From: Halobacillus kuroshimensis DSM 18393 | Lineage (GTDB): Bacteria > Bacillota > Bacilli > Bacillales > Halobacillaceae | DNA: 64,000 nucleotides | Direction of reading: 5' to 3' | NCBI RefSeq assembly: GCF_000425705.1 | Contig: NZ_KE384438.1 | Location: forward strand, 53,692 to 117,691 | Shown here: positions 43,491-51,564 of the stretch, piece by piece | Position numbering within the stretch: the stretch's first letter is position 1 | Layout of the letters: each line of letters starts with the position of its first letter | Made by a program: the position numbers and the translations under genes | Notes under the pieces: generated by a model | What the model saw: only the letters and a program-made list of their open reading frames with translations | What the model was told of the DNA's origin: nothing | Database searches by the model: none

Positions 43491-43566
43491 TACTAGTTAT
43501 TTAATTTTGATTATGATGAGAATTATAGCTGACCGTCCGCCTTAATGTCAATAACATTCTGAATTT

Positions 43567-44712
43567 TTATTTTATTGAAGTGTCGATGGTGCTTTTCAGC
43601 TGATGAATGATATCTTCACCGCTCTCAATTCCGATGGATAAGCGGATGACGTAATCGTTCACTCCGATTTTTTCGCGTTCTGATTCTGACAGAGCCCTGT
43701 GTGACGTACGGACAGGGTACGACACGGTCGTCTGGACACCAGCGAGTGTCGGCGCAATTTTGATCCATCCAAGAGATTTGAAAAAGGCTTCCACATCCAC
43801 GCTCTCATTGAGCTCGATGGTAACAATCGCTCCATGGCCCCGTTCAGATACGTATTCAGGATAAAACACCTTTTTGACCCCATTATGCTCCCGAAGAGCC
43901 TCTGCGACACTCTTTGCATTCGCAGACTGCTGTTTCATCCGGAGGGCAAGTGTTTTGGCCCCTCTCTGGGTCAACCATGCTTCAAATGGACTTAAATTCG
44001 CACCGAGGGTCACGATTTTCTGGGATGCTTTGGAAATCAATGCTTCCGAACCGACCAGAACACCGCACGTGACATCACTATGACCACCTATGTATTTCGT
44101 AGCACTGTGCACAACAAGGTCCACTCCATACTCATAGGGCTGGACAAGATAGGGGGTGGCGAAAGTGTTATCCACCATCGTCTTTAAGCCGTGTTTTTGA
44201 GCGAGACTGCTTAGACCCTTCAAGTCTTCCACGCGTAGGAACGGGTTGGAAATCGATTCTGTATAAAGCAGATGTGTATGAGGCTGGATGAATTTCTCCA
44301 CCTCGTCCAAATCGTTAAAGGATACCGTGGTGACGTCGATTCCGAAGGAGGGCAGTTCTTTAGTCAGGAGTTTGTGCGTACCTCCATACACATCTTCTGC
44401 AGCTACAATATGGCCTCCGGGTTCAACAGCCGCCAGAATTCCTGCAAGGATGGCTGACATTCCCGAGGAGGAAGCGACTCCAGATGGGGCACCTTCGAGC
44501 TCAGCAACCGTTCCCGCAAGTTCATCGGTATTTGGATTTTTTTCTCTTGTATATAAGTATGGACTTTCCCCTTCATAGTAACTTTCCAGATGGTCGAGGT
44601 CCTTGAACGTAAAGGCGGATGTCTGATAAATCGGTGTCGTCTTGCTGTTATGCACCTGTGACTGATCCTGTTTATGGTGGACAATTTTTGTTTCAAAGCT
44701 TGGATGTGTCAT
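43567..44712 (-). CDS. Cys/Met metabolism PLP-dependent enzyme (cystathionine synthase/lyase family)
   Basis: A 381-residue gamma-family PLP enzyme. The PLP lysine lies in VHSATKYIGGHSDVTCG; NTFATPYLVQP and the GLKTMVDN strand are typical. It could be a cystathionine gamma-synthase, gamma-lyase or beta-lyase; the motifs do not decide. AAGGAGTCG precedes the ATG. It lies upstream of the SAM riboswitch, so its own transcription is not governed by that element. Confidence 0.85.
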   Translation of the reverse strand: MTHPSFETKIVHHKQDQSQVHNSKTTPIYQTSAFTFKDLDHLESYYEGESPYLYTREKNPNTDELAGTVAELEGAPSGVASSSGMSAILAGILAAVEPGGHIVAAEDVYGGTHKLLTKELPSFGIDVTTVSFNDLDEVEKFIQPHTHLLYTESISNPFLRVEDLKGLSSLAQKHGLKTMVDNTFATPYLVQPYEYGVDLVVHSATKYIGGHSDVTCGVLVGSEALISKASQKIVTLGANLSPFEAWLTQRGAKTLALRMKQQSANAKSVAEALREHNGVKKVFYPEYVSERGHGAIVTIELNESVDVEAFFKSLGWIKIAPTLAGVQTTVSYPVRTSHRALSESEREKIGVNDYVIRLSIGIESGEDIIHQLKSTIDTSIK

Positions 44713-44770
44713 TCGTCGACTCCTTTCTGATCACTTAATCAAAAATTATATCGATGGAGAGGTGTTATTG

Positions 44771-45370
44771 TCAAAGTTTTTCGACATATTCAGACAAAGC
44801 CTTCAGCAAGTGACTTTGATAGGCAGGGGTATGAGGAACAAATGATTCCACCTTCATCCTTTCTTTTTCTCCGGTGCAAATCGAAACACCTGCAGCCACT
44901 TCCCTGTCTCCGGTCATCAAGGAGGACAACTGGTCCAGAGGGATGGCAAGTACGTCAGCCACTTCAACTCCGACCGGTAGATCCCCACCAGGCCAATGAT
45001 AGAAAAACAACCGGCAGATTTCCCGGTCCACCTTGTCTTTCCCAATCAATTCCTCCCTTACATATCCGGCTGATGTTAAAGCAGAACGTTCCAGTGACAG
45101 CCCCAATTCTTCCTGGATTTCGCGCAGTCCTCCCTCGATCAATCCCTCTCCTGCTTCGAGGTGTCCGGCTGCCGTTATATCATACAATCCGGGATAATCT
45201 TCTTTATCAAAGGCTCTTTTCTGAAGCAGGACATGCCATTTTGAATCGATTTTCCTTACAAACCAGCAGTGAAACGTTTCGTGCCAGTCTCCATCTCTGT
45301 GAACGTCCCCTCGTGCCTTGACACCCTTTTTTTCTTCCTTTTCATTAAAAATATCCAGCAATTCCTCCAT
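44771..45370 (-). CDS. Nudix hydrolase
   Basis: A 199-residue hydrolase with a perfect Nudix box (GHLEAGEGLIEGGLREIQEE then LGL) around residue 70. The N-terminal HRDGDWHETFHCWFV and the HVLLQKRAFDKEDYPGLYD strand place it in the isopentenyl-diphosphate-isomerase-like/YfcD group, whose members hydrolyse nucleotide or dinucleotide diphosphates. The substrate is unknown. GAGGAG precedes the ATG. It starts the minus-strand run that continues into the PLP enzyme, 58 bp away. Confidence 0.85.
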   Translation of the reverse strand: MEELLDIFNEKEEKKGVKARGDVHRDGDWHETFHCWFVRKIDSKWHVLLQKRAFDKEDYPGLYDITAAGHLEAGEGLIEGGLREIQEELGLSLERSALTSAGYVREELIGKDKVDREICRLFFYHWPGGDLPVGVEVADVLAIPLDQLSSLMTGDREVAAGVSICTGEKERMKVESFVPHTPAYQSHLLKALSEYVEKL

Positions 45371-45480
45371 CTTTGAAGCTCCTCTCCCTATGTACGGATT
45401 TCCCTGTAATTACTATCTATGATATCCAGAAGTTTAATTTTACAGCAAGGAGGAAATCTTAAACAAAAGGAGGTGGGACG

Positions 45481-45669
45481 ATGAGTGAAAATGAAAAGAA
45501 AACCCGGCGCGGGCGTGTCGAACAATCGAATGAGGCAGCAGAAGCCTTCAACCGTTCAGCAAAATTTAATCAGGCATTTTCCCATGAACCCCCGGAAGCT
45601 TTACAGGAAGACCACAACCATTCGGAAGGAGATTCCCTTCTCCACCATTATTCCGATGAAGAGAAATAA
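45481..45669 (+). CDS. 62-residue hydrophilic hypothetical protein
   Basis: A small charged protein starting MSENEKKTRRGRVEQSNEAA and ending HHYSDEEK, with no hydrophobic segment and probably unstructured. AAAAGGAGGTGGGACG precedes the ATG. A terminator overlaps its stop. Similar short acidic-basic proteins occur in Bacillaceae, but no family was recognised. Confidence 0.7.
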   Translation: MSENEKKTRRGRVEQSNEAAEAFNRSAKFNQAFSHEPPEALQEDHNHSEGDSLLHHYSDEEK

Positions 45670-45695
45670 CCTGCGTTGATCCGCGGGTTTTTTTT
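45668..45695 (+). terminator. Terminator of the 62-residue gene
   Basis: Stem AACCTGCG/CGCGGGTT with one G-U pair and eight T, overlapping the stop codon. Confidence 0.75.
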
Positions 45696-45770
45696 GATCT
45701 CTCAAAAATATAGAAAATTCTGTTAGTATGGAAGGGAGCGTGACACGTAGGAGGAAAGGATGAAACCATC

Positions 45771-47210
45771 ATGCGGGAAAACACAAAAAAATGGATCATC
45801 ATTGGTGCTGTGCTGATCCTCTTTGCCGGAGGGACATACCTCTATACTGGCTCCCAGGACTCCGTCAAATTGGTTCACAAAGAAGACAGCTCCTTACATA
45901 GGAAAGCAAAACCGGTCGATATGGAGAACGTTCCAGGCAGCTGGAACGAAGTCGAGTCCGAGGAGCTTCTGAATGAGTTCTTTGAGGGGCGCATCCCCGG
46001 CCTGGCCCTTGCACGGGAAGAAGGGCTGACCACAACAACTGAAACTTCGGCTTCGCTGCCGGGTCGTGACGGCAGAGCTCAGATTTACGAAGTATGGCAT
46101 GGGGAACAATTCATCCACTTCTTGTACCGTATCGATTTATCTGCCCTCGTTTCTAAGACGAAGGAAACGGAGGGGATTGGGAATATGCCGTCGCTGCATT
46201 CCATCCATATGGAAGCAACAGAGGATAACGGTGCCCAGACATTGGACCTCAGGCAGGAAGGGGTCGGTAACCAGGAAGCTGTGATCTACGAAAACCGCCT
46301 GTATGGAGCAGTCTCCACCCCTCCGGTCAATGACCCTTGGGAACTCAATGATTTTGAGACGAAAGTTGAAGAGGTTAACCGGACTGTTCCGACATCCCTG
46401 ACGTTTCAAATTGACGGGGAGACCTATGAAACAGAAGCCGCACCTGTTTCTTATGTATACAATGAGGACGCGAATATCTTGAAAACATTCACCACCACCG
46501 GGACCTACGAAAAAGATAGTCTTGTCATTGAACCCGAAGAAGTCCAGATCCGAGCATCCTATGGAAAAGTGAGAATGGCCATCGAAGATGAAGATGATGT
46601 GTTCAATCATACGATGAATTCCTATTTTAAGATGGACACAGGCGAGAAGATCCCGGTATTTCTCGGTTATGATCAGGAAAAGAACGCCGGCACTTATGAA
46701 GGGCGGTTTCAACCATTAGGAGAGATTCCTGAAGAGCTTACGCTTGTTGTAGAAGATATCCACCTTAAGGAAGATGCCTCTTATTCGTTTACTGTAGATA
46801 TAGACCATATGGACTTGAACGCGTCTACTTCTACACGGATCAGCGAAAAAATCGGAGAAGCGCGCCAAACGGATATTTACCTGGACAGCGTGGAAACAAC
46901 AAGTGACCAGCACATGAGCTTGGAATTGAGCTACAGCCCGCACGACTACCACCAAAACGAAAAGCTGGTCGGAGAATCCTTTCATCCCCTTCCTGCATCA
47001 GAAAATGGGCAGGAAGAACCTTCTTCTTTCGTTTCTGTTCTGGGAGATAACGGCCAGGAAGTCCAGGCCGATTATGCAGGCACAGATGGGATGGCCACAA
47101 TATCTTTCCCAACCCACAACTTCCAGGAAGCCTCGACGCTCACTATTACCGTCAACCAGATGGTGTATGGAAAAGAAGTCGACACGACATTTGATTTAAA
47201 ACCCCAATAA
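45771..47210 (+). CDS. Membrane-anchored extracellular protein, anti-sigma-C-terminal-like
   Basis: A 479-residue protein with one N-terminal helix (residues 8-26: WIIIGAVLILFAGGTYLY) and a large extracellular domain rich in beta strand. The middle (FQIDGETYETE, then IEPEEVQIRASYGKVRM) and the C-terminus look like immunoglobulin-type repeats found after anti-sigma DUF4179-like segments. No partner sigma gene is next to it. The ribosome site is weak: AAAGGATG about ten bases upstream. No function is assigned. Confidence 0.7.
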   Translation: MRENTKKWIIIGAVLILFAGGTYLYTGSQDSVKLVHKEDSSLHRKAKPVDMENVPGSWNEVESEELLNEFFEGRIPGLALAREEGLTTTTETSASLPGRDGRAQIYEVWHGEQFIHFLYRIDLSALVSKTKETEGIGNMPSLHSIHMEATEDNGAQTLDLRQEGVGNQEAVIYENRLYGAVSTPPVNDPWELNDFETKVEEVNRTVPTSLTFQIDGETYETEAAPVSYVYNEDANILKTFTTTGTYEKDSLVIEPEEVQIRASYGKVRMAIEDEDDVFNHTMNSYFKMDTGEKIPVFLGYDQEKNAGTYEGRFQPLGEIPEELTLVVEDIHLKEDASYSFTVDIDHMDLNASTSTRISEKIGEARQTDIYLDSVETTSDQHMSLELSYSPHDYHQNEKLVGESFHPLPASENGQEEPSSFVSVLGDNGQEVQADYAGTDGMATISFPTHNFQEASTLTITVNQMVYGKEVDTTFDLKPQ

Positions 47211-47227
47211 GAAAGCAGAGGCACAGC
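47211..47227 (+). repeat. 17-bp direct repeat, left copy
   Basis: GAAAGCAGAGGCACAGC is identical to positions 47891-47907, exactly 680 bp apart. It starts right after the stop codon of the 479-residue gene. The right copy forms half of a terminator; this left copy does not. Confidence 0.8.
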
Positions 47228-47341
47228 TTTACCTTCGGGTTTTTATATGTATCCAGGAACTCTGAACATTCTCTTTGCGCACAAACGTCCATAGGAGAAC
47301 GTACTTTGTTCCCATGATTGAGATGATGAAAGAGGTCGCGT

Positions 47342-47515
47342 GGAGCGTTCGGTGGTGACGCCTGCGGAAACAACGCGAACTGAAGATCCACTTGGTCCAA
47401 TGGTTTTCTTGACCAAGTCAGCTGAGGCCGTGCCCGCGCCAAGCACCCACCGATAAGCGGAACGTGACCACCTACACGCTATAGGAGTATGACCCCGGGA
47501 TGAAAAAATATCTTT
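47342..47515 (+). repeat. Structured direct repeat, copy 1 (~174 bp)
   Basis: Clearly homologous by eye to 47706-47880 over its whole length, with scattered substitutions. Shared blocks include GGAGCGTTCGGT, GAAGATCCACTTGGT, GCTGAGGCCGTGCCCGCG and ACCGATAAGCGGAACGTG. A hairpin CTTGGTC/GACCAAG sits in the centre. The CCTGCGG...GAGGC...GCCCGCG core recalls a dispersed Bacillaceae intergenic repeat, from memory and not searched. Confidence 0.85.
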
Positions 47516-47705
47516 CAGCTTGTAGAGAAACCTTTTTCTAGTGACTCCAAAGGAGTGGTCATCAATACTTGGTCATGGATAGGATTTTTCTCACACAGGC
47601 GGCAGAAACGCAGCTTGTACTGTTCTTTTGAAACCGCGAAGGAGCTATGCTCAACGTTCTCTTTTATCATAGGATAAAGCTGTCTTTCCACAGGCATCGG
47701 CACGA

Positions 47706-47880
47706 GGAGCGTTCGGTAGTGACGCCTGCGGGAACAGCGCGAGCCGAAGATCCACTTGGTCAAATGGGTTTTTTTGACCAAGTTAGCTGAGGCCGTGCCC
47801 GCGGCAAGCACCCACCGATAAGCGGAACGTGACCACCTACACGCTACAGGAGCATGACCACGAGATGAAAAAATATCTTT
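47706..47880 (+). repeat. Structured direct repeat, copy 2 (~175 bp)
   Basis: The central hairpin is perfect here: CTTGGTCAA/TTGACCAAG with a T-rich loop. CTGCGGG can pair with CCCGCGG around it, so the unit folds as nested stems. It ends in ATGAAAAAATATCTTT like copy 1. It is followed by the right 17-bp repeat and the hydrolase terminator. Confidence 0.85.
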
Positions 47881-47890
47881 CCAGCAAGCT

Positions 47891-47907
47891 GAAAGCAGAG
47901 GCACAGC
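47891..47907 (+). repeat. 17-bp direct repeat, right copy
   Basis: Identical to 47211-47227. Here it forms the left arm of the alpha/beta hydrolase terminator, so the left copy may be a duplicated terminator arm. Confidence 0.8.
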
Positions 47908-47916
47908 CTCTGCTTT
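47892..47916 (-). terminator. Terminator of the alpha/beta hydrolase gene
   Basis: A 10-bp perfect stem AAAGCAGAGG/CCTCTGCTTT with a 5-nt loop, directly after the hydrolase stop on the minus strand; the T-run is short. Confidence 0.65.
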
Positions 47917-48680
47917 TATAATGCGTCTATGAATTGAGATGCGGCTTCATTGAAGCGGTCATAGTGAGTCGCAGGTGTCTGATGATAGGCGTCCTCGATG
48001 ACGACCATCTTCGCCTGCGGACACGCCTGATAAAAATGACTGTGTTCACTGATCCAGAACTCTTTGCTTCCATAAACGAGAAGCAGCGGCTGGCGTAAGT
48101 TCTCCAGCCGGTGGCTGCAGTCATAATGAAGTGCCCGGTCATAAAAGGCATGCCATGCTTCATGATCCGACTTCGCCATATGTTCATTCAGCTCCCGCTT
48201 CAGTTTTTCATCCTTAAAATGAGAATGACTTAACAACTTAGCGAGGGTTTCAGGACTTTTCTCCACCCAGTACATCCCCCCGTGGAACTCAAAACGAAGC
48301 CCGCCGGTTTCAACTTTTGGAAATCCTCCTGCAAGAATGACTGCTCTGGCTCGCTCAGGGTAGGTTAAAGCCGTCTCCTGAGCCACCATTCCTCCACATG
48401 AATAACCGGCGATGACCGCAGATTCCAGCTGGAGATGATCCAGCAGACTGATCACCTCCCGGGCATACCAGGTAATGTCAGGGGAGTGTGTTACCACATC
48501 AGAATCTCCGTTCCCACTCAAATCCGGTAGAAGGATGCGGTACTTTGCTGCCAGCTCGTGCTGCATTTTAAACACCATCCGTCCCATTCCCGGCGGATGG
48601 ATGAAAACGACCGGCTGCCCTTCCCCTGAATCCTCATAAAACAATGCTTTTCCGGAATGGCTGTCCGTATAATAAGGCAT
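47916..48680 (-). CDS. Alpha/beta hydrolase
   Basis: A 254-residue soluble hydrolase. The nucleophile Ser is in VIAGYSCGGMVAQETAL, the HPPGMGRMVFK oxyanion region lies upstream, and the triad Asp and His are probably in LLVYGSKEFWIS and EDAYHQTPATHYD. Similar to esterases and haloalkane-dehalogenase-like proteins; the substrate is unknown. GGGAG precedes the ATG. Monocistronic. Confidence 0.83.
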   Translation of the reverse strand: MPYYTDSHSGKALFYEDSGEGQPVVFIHPPGMGRMVFKMQHELAAKYRILLPDLSGNGDSDVVTHSPDITWYAREVISLLDHLQLESAVIAGYSCGGMVAQETALTYPERARAVILAGGFPKVETGGLRFEFHGGMYWVEKSPETLAKLLSHSHFKDEKLKRELNEHMAKSDHEAWHAFYDRALHYDCSHRLENLRQPLLLVYGSKEFWISEHSHFYQACPQAKMVVIEDAYHQTPATHYDRFNEAASQFIDAL

Positions 48681-48787
48681 ACCCTGTCACTCCCTGATCG
48701 AATATCATGGACCCTTAGGATTCCCTGGACTGAAAGGGTTATACAAGCAGGTATATTTGTCCAATTTAAGAACAGTCCCTCAGCCGA

Positions 48788-48817
48788 TTGACACGTTGTT
48801 TAAGGCGGTCGTAAACT
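48788..48817 (+). promoter_or_regulatory. Putative sigma-A promoter of the SCO gene
   Basis: Perfect TTGACA and TAAACT with 18-bp spacing, 33 bp before the start codon. Confidence 0.6.
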
Positions 48818-48850
48818 AGAAGAGACTTTATAACCTGGAAGGAGAAACCT

Positions 48851-49432
48851 ATGAAGCGCTTGTTACTCTTAGGCGGATTGCTCAGCCTCGCCCTTATACT
48901 AGCGGCCTGTGGATCCAGCGAACTGGAAGATACATTGGACTGGGAGATCCAATCATTCGAAGGGACCACCCAGAATGGGGAATCTTTTTCCACTGATGAA
49001 CTGGAAGGCGAAGTATGGCTTGCGGACTTCATTTTCACCAACTGCAACACAGTCTGCCCGCCTATGACAAGAAACATGGTGAAAGTGAAAGAAATGTTGA
49101 AAGAAGAAGGCATCGATGTACATAGTGTCTCATTCAGTGTAGACCCGACCGTCGACACACCAGATAAGCTGAAGGAGTTCGGAAGCAAATACGGCGTGGA
49201 TGAATCCAACTGGACATTTTTGACGGAATATACCCAGGAAGAGATTCAAGACTTTGCACGGGAAAGCTTCAAAGCCTCTGTTTTAAAAACGGAGGGCAAT
49301 GACCAGGTCACCCACGGCACATCCTTTTATTTAGTAGGAGAAGACGGGAAAGTCCTGAAAAAATATAAAGGGGACACCGACGTTCCTTTCGAACAGATTG
49401 TCGAAGATACGAAAACTGCCGTGGATTCATAA
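48851..49432 (+). CDS. SCO1/SenC family copper-binding lipoprotein
   Basis: A 193-residue membrane lipoprotein (lipobox LAAC in the first 20 residues) with a thioredoxin-like domain. The copper-binding pair is FTNCNTVCPPM (CxxxC) and the distal His is in QVTHGTSFYLV. It should deliver copper to the CuA site of cytochrome oxidase or act as a thiol reductase in its assembly. AAGGAG precedes the ATG. No oxidase gene is nearby. A terminator follows at 49439. Confidence 0.9.
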   Translation: MKRLLLLGGLLSLALILAACGSSELEDTLDWEIQSFEGTTQNGESFSTDELEGEVWLADFIFTNCNTVCPPMTRNMVKVKEMLKEEGIDVHSVSFSVDPTVDTPDKLKEFGSKYGVDESNWTFLTEYTQEEIQDFARESFKASVLKTEGNDQVTHGTSFYLVGEDGKVLKKYKGDTDVPFEQIVEDTKTAVDS

Positions 49433-49438
49433 AACAAG

Positions 49439-49472
49439 AAGCCGTTCTCCTCATAGGGAGAGCGGCTTTTCT
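49439..49472 (+). terminator. Terminator of the SCO gene
   Basis: Stem AAGCCG...CTCC with GGAG...CGGCTTTT around a small loop, ten bases after the stop. Confidence 0.75.
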
Positions 49473-49494
49473 TTCGGCAGGCATCCACCGATAT

Positions 49495-49514
49495 AAAAGC
49501 CGGAGAACCGGCTT
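49495..49514 (-). terminator. Terminator overlapping the DUF1002 gene stop
   Basis: Stem AAGCCGG/CCGGCTT with loop TTCT on the minus strand, followed by TTTATAT. It includes the stop codon. Confidence 0.65.
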
Positions 49515-50415
49515 AATTGAACAAGGAGCTTATGAAGTTCTTCAAAGACTGGAAGAAGCTTTGAACGGCACTGCGGAAGCTGCTCCAGAACCCATCATCA
49601 TTAATGATATCCTGGATACTGCCCGTCAGATCATCCAGTTGGTTTTTCACTTGATCGAAATTGATATTCAAATTTCTCATTTGATCAAACAAATCCGTCA
49701 ATCGCTGGCGGTCTTCTTCACTCAGTTCGATGTTCAGCGTCTGCAGCTGCTCCTGAACAATCTGCTCGACCTCTTCCTTCGTTGCTGGATCCTGCTCAGC
49801 AATGGCTTTCTTGATTTCCGTCAGCAGTTCGCTGACTTTATCCTGATCGATCCCCTCTTCTTCTGCAATATCTGTTGCAATATCCAGTTCATCGCTCGCG
49901 ACTTTCATACGGCTCTCATCCAGTTTCACTCCTTTGGCATCATACGCTTTGTAGATCCCTGTAAGAGCGGAATGTCCACTAACTTTCACAGAGGAAGCCA
50001 CCAGCACTTCAGCGTTTTCGACGCCGGCAGTGAGGAGAGCATTCGTATACATTTCTTTTGTCACCTGTGTTATGTTATCTTGTGTAACGATTTCAATGGA
50101 CAATCCTTCTCCGTTGTCCTTATGAAGGATTTTCACAGAAGAATACATATTCGAATTTGGATTACCACCGATGTACTCATTCAGATCCTGTCCGTTGACC
50201 GAAAACTCGTCGACCTGTTCATGCTGGTCCACCTTGAGTAAGTCCGCCACCTCAGATTTCTGCGCTTCTGACAGGGCTTCACCGTAGACAACGATCGGCA
50301 GTCCCAGCTTTTCATTGATGCCCTGGTCACCTGTAGAGGCGTAACTTTCCAGAGGCACCGCCCAAACAGAAAAGAGAAGCAGAGCCATCATCCAGATACT
50401 TGTCAGTTTTTTCAT
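49513..50415 (-). CDS. DUF1002 secreted protein
   Basis: A 300-residue exported protein with an N-terminal signal peptide (MKKLTSIWMMALLLFSVWAV, cleavage near SYAST) and the DUF1002 features VVYGEALSEAQKSEVADLL and VKVSGHSALTGIYKAYDAKG. The second half (~200-300) is a long helical, Gln/Leu-rich region and ends in the amphipathic FFQSLKNFISSLFN. DUF1002 proteins are found in many Firmicutes, role unknown. Confidence 0.82.
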   Translation of the reverse strand: MKKLTSIWMMALLLFSVWAVPLESYASTGDQGINEKLGLPIVVYGEALSEAQKSEVADLLKVDQHEQVDEFSVNGQDLNEYIGGNPNSNMYSSVKILHKDNGEGLSIEIVTQDNITQVTKEMYTNALLTAGVENAEVLVASSVKVSGHSALTGIYKAYDAKGVKLDESRMKVASDELDIATDIAEEEGIDQDKVSELLTEIKKAIAEQDPATKEEVEQIVQEQLQTLNIELSEEDRQRLTDLFDQMRNLNINFDQVKNQLDDLTGSIQDIINDDGFWSSFRSAVQSFFQSLKNFISSLFN

Positions 50416-50574
50416 AACGTCGACCCCTTAATCATGGTTGATTCCTTCTCATACAACGAGGCGGAATCACCTTACTAGTATACCCGCATTCTCAAACGGG
50501 TCTTTTACATAGACGTCCGAGAGGGAAAAAAGGTTTCAAAACCACTGATATTTTTAAAGGAGCGTGACCATGCC

Positions 50575-50982
50575 ATGATACGAAAAATCGGCCTTTATAT
50601 TTTTGCTGCCGCTTTGTTCTACGCAGGAATCACTCATTTCATCTACGACCACGGATTTGCCAGAATGCTTCCGCAATGGGTGCCGCTGAAGCTTGAAATT
50701 GTTTACATGTCCGGCATCACCGAATGGCTGCTGTCGCTGCTCTTGGTTTTCCCGCAGACGAGAAAAGCCGCCGGTCTCGCTACAGCCGTCTTCTTGATTG
50801 CTGTGCTCCCTGCCAATATCTACGCAGCCATCTATTCAATACCGGCTCCATGGTCGGAGGAAGCAAGTCCGGCCGCTCTCTGGATCCGCCCGCTTTTTCA
50901 GCCTGTGCTCATTTGGTGGGTACTGGCGTGTTCGCAGGATTCGAAACCAGCGCAGCGGTTTGATAAAATGAAGAGGAATTAA
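50575..50982 (+). CDS. DoxX-like membrane protein
   Basis: A 135-residue protein with four predicted helices (about 4-20, 44-62, 68-88, 105-121) matching the DoxX/YkgB-type fold: ALFYAGITHFIYDHGFARMLP, then ITEWLLSLLLVFPQTRKAAG and ANIYAAIYS. DoxX-like proteins are small inner-membrane subunits or stress proteins of undefined role. The ribosome site is 12 nt before the ATG, so translation may be weak. A DJ-1/PfpI gene follows 17 bp downstream. Confidence 0.75.
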   Translation: MIRKIGLYIFAAALFYAGITHFIYDHGFARMLPQWVPLKLEIVYMSGITEWLLSLLLVFPQTRKAAGLATAVFLIAVLPANIYAAIYSIPAPWSEEASPAALWIRPLFQPVLIWWVLACSQDSKPAQRFDKMKRN

Positions 50983-50999
50983 ATCGGAGGAGGTAGTCT

Positions 51000-51524
51000 A
51001 TGCGTTTAGCAGATAAGAAAATCATCGCTCTTGTAAGCAAGGATTTTGAAGACTTGGAATTATGGTACCCGCTTCTCCGTCTGCAGGAGGAAGGAGCTGA
51101 GGTTCATCTTGTCGGTGAAAAAGCCGGCGAGGAGTACCCAGGGAAATACGGTGTTCCTGCCGTATCTGATTTCGCTTTTGATGAAATCGACCCTTCTGAT
51201 TATGACGGAATTCTCGTCCCCGGCGGGTGGTCTCCCGACAAGCTCCGCAGATATGACAAAGTTCTCGATATGGTCCGGCATATGGATGAACATGAAAAGC
51301 CGATCGGTCAGATCTGCCACGCCGGCTGGGTACTGATTTCTGCAGGTATTCTGGAAGGACGAACGGTAACGAGTACACCCGGCATTAAAGATGACATGAC
51401 AAATGCAGGAGCCACCTGGGTGGACGAAGCGGTCGTCCAGGACGCCCACATCGTGTCCGCAAGACGTCCGCCGGATCTTCCTCCTTATGCGAAAGCTTTC
51501 GCCGACCTGCTCGCTGAACAATAA
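51000..51524 (+). CDS. DJ-1/PfpI family class-I glutamine-amidotransferase-like protein
   Basis: A 174-residue protein of the DJ-1/PfpI superfamily, with the elbow Cys in PIGQICHAGWVLISAG followed by a His. The N-terminal IALVSKDFEDLELWYPLLRL and the YDGILVPGGWSPDKLRR region match YraA/YfkM-type proteins, implicated in protection from glyoxal or other reactive carbonyls. The function is probably chaperone or glyoxalase-like. GGAGGAGG precedes the ATG. It forms an operon with the DoxX-like gene. Confidence 0.85.
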   Translation: MRLADKKIIALVSKDFEDLELWYPLLRLQEEGAEVHLVGEKAGEEYPGKYGVPAVSDFAFDEIDPSDYDGILVPGGWSPDKLRRYDKVLDMVRHMDEHEKPIGQICHAGWVLISAGILEGRTVTSTPGIKDDMTNAGATWVDEAVVQDAHIVSARRPPDLPPYAKAFADLLAEQ

Positions 51525-51526
51525 TA

Positions 51527-51564
51527 AAAAAATCCCAAAGCGGAGAGCCGCTTTGGGATTTTTT
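51527..51564. terminator. Bidirectional terminator
   Basis: A 17-bp perfect stem (AAAAAATCCCAAAGCGG and complement) with a 4-nt loop between the convergent DJ-1 and acyl-CoA dehydrogenase genes. Confidence 0.92.

Noticed and set aside
47515..47697. 60-codon minus-strand open frame between the two direct repeats
   Set aside because: It starts with an ATG but has no ribosome site, and no known family is recognised. It may be remnant sequence. The same holds for the 28-codon frame at 47229-47315.
47342..47880. Could the two direct repeats be a CRISPR array?
   Set aside because: Only two copies of ~175 bp, with a 190-bp non-repeat between them and no cas gene. CRISPR repeats are 20-50 bp with similar-length spacers.
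49561..50241. 226-codon plus-strand open frame opposite the DUF1002 gene
   Set aside because: Antisense to a recognisable secreted-protein gene; no ribosome site or domain.
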